NCBI GenBank assembly: GCA_029263635.1
Contig: JAJUFY010000001.1
Span: 1-27,275, forward strand
DNA length: 27,275 nt
Direction of reading: 5' to 3'
DNA from: Ectothiorhodospiraceae bacterium
GTDB taxonomy: Bacteria; Pseudomonadota; Gammaproteobacteria; Nitrococcales; AK92
A model generated the notes under the pieces. The model did no database searches. It was not told the origin of the DNA and saw only the letters and a program-made list of their open reading frames with translations. Positions 23,204-27,275 of this stretch are shown one piece after another. How positions within the stretch are numbered: position 1 is the stretch's first letter; every line of letters starts with the position of its first letter. The position numbers and the translations under genes are program-made.

Positions 23204-24148
23204 ATGCTGACCGCCTTCACCCTCAAGAACGGGATCCTGGAACAGGTCAACAGTGACGATCCGGCGCAGCTCGCGCAGGCGACCTGGATCGATCTCACCA
23301 ATCCCGACGACAACGAGCGCCACCGGGTGCAGGCCATGTATCGGCAGGATCTGCCGGACGTCGACGAGATGGAGGAGATCGAGGCCAGCGCCCGCTCCTA
23401 TGAGGACGAGAGCGGCCTGCACATCCACTCGCTGTTCCTGCAGGAGATCGAAGGCCGCACCGTCAACGCCACGGTCGCCTTTACCCTGAGCGGCAAGCGG
23501 CTGTTCACCCTGCACGAGCACAGCCTTGCCGTGTTCCGGCTGGTGCGGCTGCGGGCGCGGCGGGAGCCGGACCTGGTGACGGACGCGGTGTCGCTGCTGC
23601 TGGCGCTGTTCGAGACCAAGATCGAGAACCTGGCCGACCGCCTGGAGCGGGTCCATACCAGCCTGGAGACCGTCAGCGAGATGGTGCTGGCGGACAAGAA
23701 CGTCGACCTGGAAGAGGCGATCGACGAGCTCACCCGCCAGGAAGACATCAACGGCAAGATCCGGCTGTGCCTGATGGACACCCAGCGCGCGCTGACCTTC
23801 CTGCTGCGCCGTGGCCGGCTGGACGCCGAGCAGCGCGAATGGGGCCGCGAGATCCTGCGCGACGTCGACTCGCTGCTGCCGCACAACACCTTTCTGTTCG
23901 AGAAGGTCAACTTCCTGATGGATGCGGCCATGGGCTTCATCAACATCCAGCAGAACCAGATCATCAAGATCTTCTCGATTGCCGCGGTGGTATTCCTGCC
24001 GCCGACCATGATCGCCAGCATCTACGGCATGAACTTCCGCTTCATGCCGGAACTGGACTGGCTGTTCGGCTACCCTATGGCGCTGGGGCTGATGGTCGCC
24101 TCCGGCGTTGCCCCCTACCTCTACTTCAAGCGCCGCGGCTGGCTGTAG
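23204..24148 (+). CDS. corA: CorA-family magnesium/cobalt transporter
   Basis: The 314-residue protein has a long acidic, helical cytoplasmic domain and two C-terminal membrane segments (about 248-273 and 287-307). The diagnostic YGMNF motif is at residues 274-278, between the two segments, followed by the Glu-containing loop FMPELDWLFGYP. Family features before it include IDLTNPDDNERHRVQ near 28-42 and FLFEKVNFLMDAAMGFINIQQNQIIKI around 229-255 in pieces. CorA is a homopentameric Mg2+ channel of the inner membrane. ZntB-type zinc transporters are relatives; GMN and overall similarity favour CorA. crcB follows after three bases. Confidence 0.93.
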   Translation: MLTAFTLKNGILEQVNSDDPAQLAQATWIDLTNPDDNERHRVQAMYRQDLPDVDEMEEIEASARSYEDESGLHIHSLFLQEIEGRTVNATVAFTLSGKRLFTLHEHSLAVFRLVRLRARREPDLVTDAVSLLLALFETKIENLADRLERVHTSLETVSEMVLADKNVDLEEAIDELTRQEDINGKIRLCLMDTQRALTFLLRRGRLDAEQREWGREILRDVDSLLPHNTFLFEKVNFLMDAAMGFINIQQNQIIKIFSIAAVVFLPPTMIASIYGMNFRFMPELDWLFGYPMALGLMVASGVAPYLYFKRRGWL

Positions 24149-24151
24149 CGC

Positions 24152-24541
24152 ATGGGCCTCGTCAGCCTCGCGGGCATCGGCCTCGGCGCCGCCCTGGGCG
24201 CCTGGCTGCGCTGGCTGCTCGGCCTCTGGCTGAACCCGCTGCTGCCCACGCTGCCGCTCGGCACTCTGGCCGCCAACCTGCTCGGCGGTTACCTGATGGG
24301 CCTGGCCATGGCCTGGCTGCTCCCGCACCCGGCGGTGCCCGACGCGCTGCGGCTGGCGCTGATCACCGGCTTCCTCGGCGCCCTCACCACCTTCTCGGCC
24401 TTCTCCGCCGAAGCCGTCACCCTGCTCGGCCGCGGCGCCTGGCTGTGGTTCATCGCCCATGCCGGCGCGCACCTGATCGGCGCGCTGGCCATGACGACGC
24501 TGGGAGCGGCGACCGTGCAGTGCTTGCAGCGCGGCTGGTAG
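24152..24541 (+). CDS. crcB: Fluoride channel CrcB/FluC
   Basis: The 129-residue protein has four membrane segments and both family signatures: PLGTLAANLLGGYLMG (about 34-49) with the conserved Asn, and TGFLGALTTFSAFSAE (about 74-89) with the Thr/Ser-Phe stretch that lines the pore (the Phe box and sodium site of FluC dimers). It exports fluoride across the inner membrane as a dual-topology homodimer. It lies three bases after corA without its own Shine-Dalgarno, so it depends on coupling to corA. I find no fluoride riboswitch in the short leader. Its stop codon touches a large stem-loop. Confidence 0.95.
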   Translation: MGLVSLAGIGLGAALGAWLRWLLGLWLNPLLPTLPLGTLAANLLGGYLMGLAMAWLLPHPAVPDALRLALITGFLGALTTFSAFSAEAVTLLGRGAWLWFIAHAGAHLIGALAMTTLGAATVQCLQRGW

Positions 24542-24590
24542 CGTCGGCCAGCGGCCGCCGGCTCGGCGCTTGCCGAGCGCAAGCCGACGC
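24541..24590. terminator. Nested stem-loop after crcB
   Basis: GCGTCGGC (24541-24548) and GCCGACGC (24583-24590) are perfect 8-base outer arms. Inside, GCTCGGC/GCCGAGC (24561-24567/24572-24578) forms a 7-base hairpin with a 4-base loop, with an alternative GCTTGC/GCAAGC pairing. There is no T-run on plus. It probably marks the 3' end of the corA-crcB mRNA by a Rho-type or stabilising mechanism. Confidence 0.4.
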
Positions 24591-24597
24591 GCCGCGG

Positions 24598-24625
24598 TTG
24601 CCACCCCATCGTCAGGCACAATAAT
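24598..24625 (+). promoter_or_regulatory. Candidate sigma70 promoter of the alpha/beta hydrolase gene
   Basis: TTGCCA (24598-24603) and AATAAT (24620-24625), each matching five of six consensus bases, are 16 bases apart. Transcription would start near 24632, about 80 bases before the ATG at 24712. It directly follows the stem-loop that closes corA-crcB. Confidence 0.5.
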
Positions 24626-24711
24626 CATTAGCAACCGGGCCGGATATTCCGGCCATCGCGGCCGACAATTCCGCTGCACGGCCCGAGGTCTGCCACCGAT
24701 ACGAGGACGCC

Positions 24712-25671
24712 ATGCACCACCAGAACTACCGCATCACGGTCGACGACGGCGCTTCACTGCAGGTCTACCAATGGCTGCCCGAAGGCCGGCCGCGGGCGGC
24801 GGTGCAGATCGTCCACGGCATTTCCGAACGGGCTGCACGCTACGACGAAGTCGCCAGGGCGCTGACTGCCGCCGGCTGTGCCGTGTACGCCCACGACCAG
24901 CGCGGCCACGGCCTGACCGCGGAGCCGGAGACGCTGGGCTATGTCGCCGCCTCCGGCGGCTGGCGGCGGCTGCTGGACGACATCCTGGCGGTCCACTGCC
25001 ACATCGCCGAACGGCAGCCCGGGCAGCGCCATATTCTGATCGGCCACAGCATGGGCTCCATGCTCGCCCAGCAGTTCGCCATCGAACAGGGCAGGCTGCT
25101 GGACGGCCTGGTACTCAGCGGCACCGCCTTCCGCACCGATCCCCTGCCGGCCATCGGCAGCGTGCTGGCCGACCTGATCGCCCGCCTGCGCGGCCCGGCC
25201 TATCGCAGCACCCTGCTGGACTTCCTCTCGACCGGCTTGCTGCGGCTCGCCATCCGCAACCGCCGCACCCCCTGCGACTGGCTGAGCCGCGACCCGGCGA
25301 TAGTGGATGCCTATATCGCCGATCCGCTGTGCGGCGGCGTGCCGTCGGTGTCATTGTGGGGGGAGGTCTACCGCGGCCTGCGCTTCATCGCCCGGCGCGA
25401 GCAGCAGGCCCGGATTCCGCGCAGCCTGCCCATCCTGCTGCTCGCCGGCGGCGCCGACCCACTCAGCGGCGGCGGCAAGGCCGTGCAGCGGCTGGCGGCG
25501 CGCTATCGGGCCCTGGGCATTGCCGACGTCCGCTGCGTGATCTATCCCGGCGCCCGGCACGAAGTGTTCAACGAGATCAACCGCCAGCAGGTCTACGACG
25601 ACCTGCGCGACTGGCTGGAACTGCAGCTCGCATCAGCGCCGGCAGGCATGCCGCTGGAGGCCGGCGCCTAG
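24712..25671 (+). CDS. Alpha/beta hydrolase, lysophospholipase/monoacylglycerol-lipase-like
   Basis: The 319-residue cytoplasmic protein has the S33/Hydrolase_4 layout. The oxyanion loop HGISERAARYDEVA is near 35-48, followed by the YAHDQRGHG motif (59-67) and the nucleophile elbow GHSMGS with Ser113. The acid is probably Asp249 in LLLAGGADPLSGGG, and His283 lies in YPGARHEVFNEI. HG-x-x-E-x-x-x-R-Y and DQRGHG are typical of monoacylglycerol lipases and lysophospholipases (PldB type). Substrate choice cannot be settled from sequence. It has its own promoter and stands before fadI, so a supply of fatty acids to beta-oxidation is an attractive inference only. There is no signal peptide. Confidence 0.87.
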   Translation: MHHQNYRITVDDGASLQVYQWLPEGRPRAAVQIVHGISERAARYDEVARALTAAGCAVYAHDQRGHGLTAEPETLGYVAASGGWRRLLDDILAVHCHIAERQPGQRHILIGHSMGSMLAQQFAIEQGRLLDGLVLSGTAFRTDPLPAIGSVLADLIARLRGPAYRSTLLDFLSTGLLRLAIRNRRTPCDWLSRDPAIVDAYIADPLCGGVPSVSLWGEVYRGLRFIARREQQARIPRSLPILLLAGGADPLSGGGKAVQRLAARYRALGIADVRCVIYPGARHEVFNEINRQQVYDDLRDWLELQLASAPAGMPLEAGA

Positions 25672-25795
25672 CGCTGCCGCCCCCGCCATTGCCGCTTGTG
25701 TTCGGGCGCTATCTTATTGACACTGAACGCCCACTTGCATTGCCACCGGCAGCGCGGCAAGCTCGCGCCGCCATCGTTGACAGAGGAGACCGGCA

Positions 25796-27106
25796 GTGGC
25801 TCAACGCCCCCGCAAGCGCGCCTCGAACGGAGACAGGATCGCCGTGGTCGGCGGTCTGCGCACGCCGTTCGCCCGTCAGCTCACCGCCTACAAGGACACC
25901 AACGCCATCGAGCTCGGCATCATGGTGGTCAGCGAGCTGGTGGCCCGCCTGGACATCGACCCGGCGCTGATCGAGCGGCTGGTGTACGGCCAGGTCGGCA
26001 TCCTGCCGGAAGCGCCCAATATCGCCCGTGAGGTGGTGATCGGCTCGGGCCTGCCGCTCACCACGGACGCCTACAGCATCTCGCGCGCCTGCGCCACCAG
26101 CTTCCAGACCACCGCCGATGTCGCCAATGCCATCCGGGTGGGAGACATCGAGATCGGCATTGCCGGCGGCGCCGACTCGGCCTCGGTGCTGCCGATCCAG
26201 GTCTCCAAGAAGCTGGCCCGGGCGCTGATCCATTCCACCAAGGCCAAGAGTCCCGTGGACAAGCTCAAGCTGTTCCGGGGCCTTACCTACAAGGATCTCT
26301 CGCCCAAGGCGCCGGCGGTGAAGGACTATTCCACCGACCTCTCCATGGGCGACATCGCCGAGCAGATGGCCAAGGACTGGGGCGTCACCCGCGAGGAACA
26401 GGACGCCTTCGCGCTGCGCTCGCACCAGCGGGCGCACCAGGCCTGGGAAGAGGGCAAGCTGCGCGACGAAGTGATGATCGCCTTCGCCGGCTCGGACCAG
26501 GCGCCGCTGGAGCGCGACAACAACATCCGCCCGGACTCGACGCTAGAGCAGCTCGCCAGGCTGCCGGCGGCCTTCGACAAGGCCCACGGCACCGTCACCG
26601 CCGCCAACTCGACGCCGCTCACCGACGGCGCCTCGGCGCTGCTGCTGATGAAGGAAAGCCGCGCCCGCGAGCTGGGCTTCGAGCCGCTGGGCTATATCCG
26701 CTCGCATGCCTTCCGCGCCATCGATCCGTTCAAGGACGGCCTGATGGGCCCGTCGCACGTCACCCCGGTCGCACTGGAGCGGGCCGGAGCGACGCTTGCC
26801 GACATGGCCCTGATCGACATCCACGAGGCGTTCGCCGCGCAGACGCTGGCCAACATCCGCCAGTGGGGCTCCAAGACCTTCGCGCAGGACGTGCTCGGCC
26901 GTGACGATCCGATCGGCGAGGTCGACGAGGACAAGCTCAACGTGCTGGGCGGCTCGCTGGCCTACGGCCACCCGTTCGCCGCCACCGGCGGCCGCATGAT
27001 CGTGCAGACGCTCAACGAGCTGCGCCGCCGCGGCGGCGGGCTGGCGCTGGTGACGGCCTGCGCGGCCGGCGGCCTCGGCGCGGCCATGGTGCTGGAGGTG
27101 GCCTGA
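25796..27106 (+). CDS. fadI: Acetyl-CoA acyltransferase (3-ketoacyl-CoA thiolase), beta subunit
   Basis: The 436-residue thiolase equals E. coli FadI in length. It cleaves 3-ketoacyl-CoA to acetyl-CoA and a shortened acyl-CoA, completing beta-oxidation. Catalytic residues are Cys99 in ISRACATSFQ, His392 in YGHPFAATGGR and Cys422 in VTACAAGGLGA; HEAFAAQ supplies the further conserved His. The FadI-like insert LKLFRGLTYKDLSPKAPAVK lies near 157-176. The start is GTG 25796, with AGAGGAG seven bases upstream. The stop overlaps the next ATG (TGATG), so FadJ is translated by coupling and the two form the FadIJ complex. A consensus -35 TTGACA (25717-25722) lies upstream without a clear -10. Confidence 0.95.
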   Translation: MAQRPRKRASNGDRIAVVGGLRTPFARQLTAYKDTNAIELGIMVVSELVARLDIDPALIERLVYGQVGILPEAPNIAREVVIGSGLPLTTDAYSISRACATSFQTTADVANAIRVGDIEIGIAGGADSASVLPIQVSKKLARALIHSTKAKSPVDKLKLFRGLTYKDLSPKAPAVKDYSTDLSMGDIAEQMAKDWGVTREEQDAFALRSHQRAHQAWEEGKLRDEVMIAFAGSDQAPLERDNNIRPDSTLEQLARLPAAFDKAHGTVTAANSTPLTDGASALLLMKESRARELGFEPLGYIRSHAFRAIDPFKDGLMGPSHVTPVALERAGATLADMALIDIHEAFAAQTLANIRQWGSKTFAQDVLGRDDPIGEVDEDKLNVLGGSLAYGHPFAATGGRMIVQTLNELRRRGGGLALVTACAAGGLGAAMVLEVA

Positions 27107-27275
27107 TGGCGGAGAATGGGATTTCGATGACGGACAAGACCAACCAGGTGTTCCAGCTGCAGATCGGCGACGACGGCATCGCGGTTATCACCATCGACGT
27201 GCCCGGCGAGGCGCAGAACACGCTCAAGGCCGAGTACACCGAGCAGGCAAACGGCCTGCTCGACCAGCTGGAGCA
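27106..27275 (+). CDS. fadJ: Fatty acid oxidation complex alpha subunit, N-terminal part
   Basis: Only 56 residues are inside the window. The sequence [20 protein letters not shown] is very close to the start of FadJ (E. coli [20 protein letters not shown], from memory), the enoyl-CoA hydratase domain of the multifunctional alpha subunit. Starts at ATG 27106, whose A is the last base of the fadI stop, with GGAGG (27094-27098) seven bases upstream. An alternative ATG at 27127 has a poorer ribosome site. The hydratase active site and the dehydrogenase domain lie beyond the window edge. Confidence 0.9.
   Translation, partial: [56 protein letters not shown]

Noticed and set aside
23033..24679. 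Minus-strand open frame of 548 codons over corA-crcB
   Set aside because: Antisense to two identified transporters; product is Gln/Arg/Gly-rich with no motif.
25717..25722. Perfect TTGACA as a -35 element for fadI
   Set aside because: No acceptable -10 lies 16-18 bases downstream, so I mention it with fadI but do not call a promoter.

Overview
The window is a single, densely packed, high-GC bacterial chromosome segment. The gene content points to a gammaproteobacterium: gltB-gltD-hemE in that order (as I recall from Pseudomonas), a YcgL-family protein, opgG/opgH for osmoregulated periplasmic glucans, fadI/fadJ, and a HemB of the Pseudomonas-like type without the zinc cysteines. I cannot name the genus; a high-GC lineage outside the enterics is an inference. 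I see no tRNA, rRNA, insertion sequence, prophage or CRISPR array.

Layout. 1-2850: 3' end of gltB and complete gltD (glutamate synthase). 3227-4747: hemE and a Nudix hydrolase. 4805-5473 (minus): a VTT-domain membrane protein. 5582-9399: hemB, a PhoU-like Pit accessory protein, a PiT phosphate permease and aroE. 9396-12578 (minus): zinc-ribbon mini-protein, rhomboid protease, MarC-family protein, SixA phosphatase, a small outer-membrane barrel and an Mpo1-like protein. 12900-15972: a mixed region with a tiny charged protein, an orphan CbiM-like membrane protein, YcgL, a CBS-pair protein and a DUF2892-SRPBCC fusion. 16154-20248: opgG, an unassigned 132-residue ORF and a short opgH. 20534-22904 (minus): a tight three-gene operon of exported proteins of unknown function, ending in a large beta-rich, probably outer-membrane protein. 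23204-24541: corA-crcB (Mg2+ transport and fluoride export). 24712-25671: an alpha/beta hydrolase. 25796-27275: fadI and the start of fadJ, the beta-oxidation complex.

How the genes work together. Most of the window is housekeeping metabolism: nitrogen assimilation, tetrapyrrole synthesis (glutamate is the C5-pathway precursor), phosphate uptake, the shikimate pathway, ion homeostasis and fatty-acid oxidation. Envelope biology dominates the middle and right: glucan synthesis, outer-membrane barrels, a rhomboid protease and the three-gene exported operon.

Most interesting points: (1) HemB carries Asn at position 205, where the A-site Schiff-base lysine is expected, while Lys260 is kept. (2) OpgH lacks its usual N-terminal cytoplasmic region, and a separate 132-codon ORF sits exactly where that region would be, overlapping opgH by ATGA. 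(3) The three-gene exported operon has a CRP/Vfr-like half-site pair (GTGA-N6-TCAC) upstream. (4) A near-identical 17-base dyad, GTCG-N3-ATCAACGACA, occurs in two separate intergenic regions, one of them directly upstream of a plausible opgG promoter.
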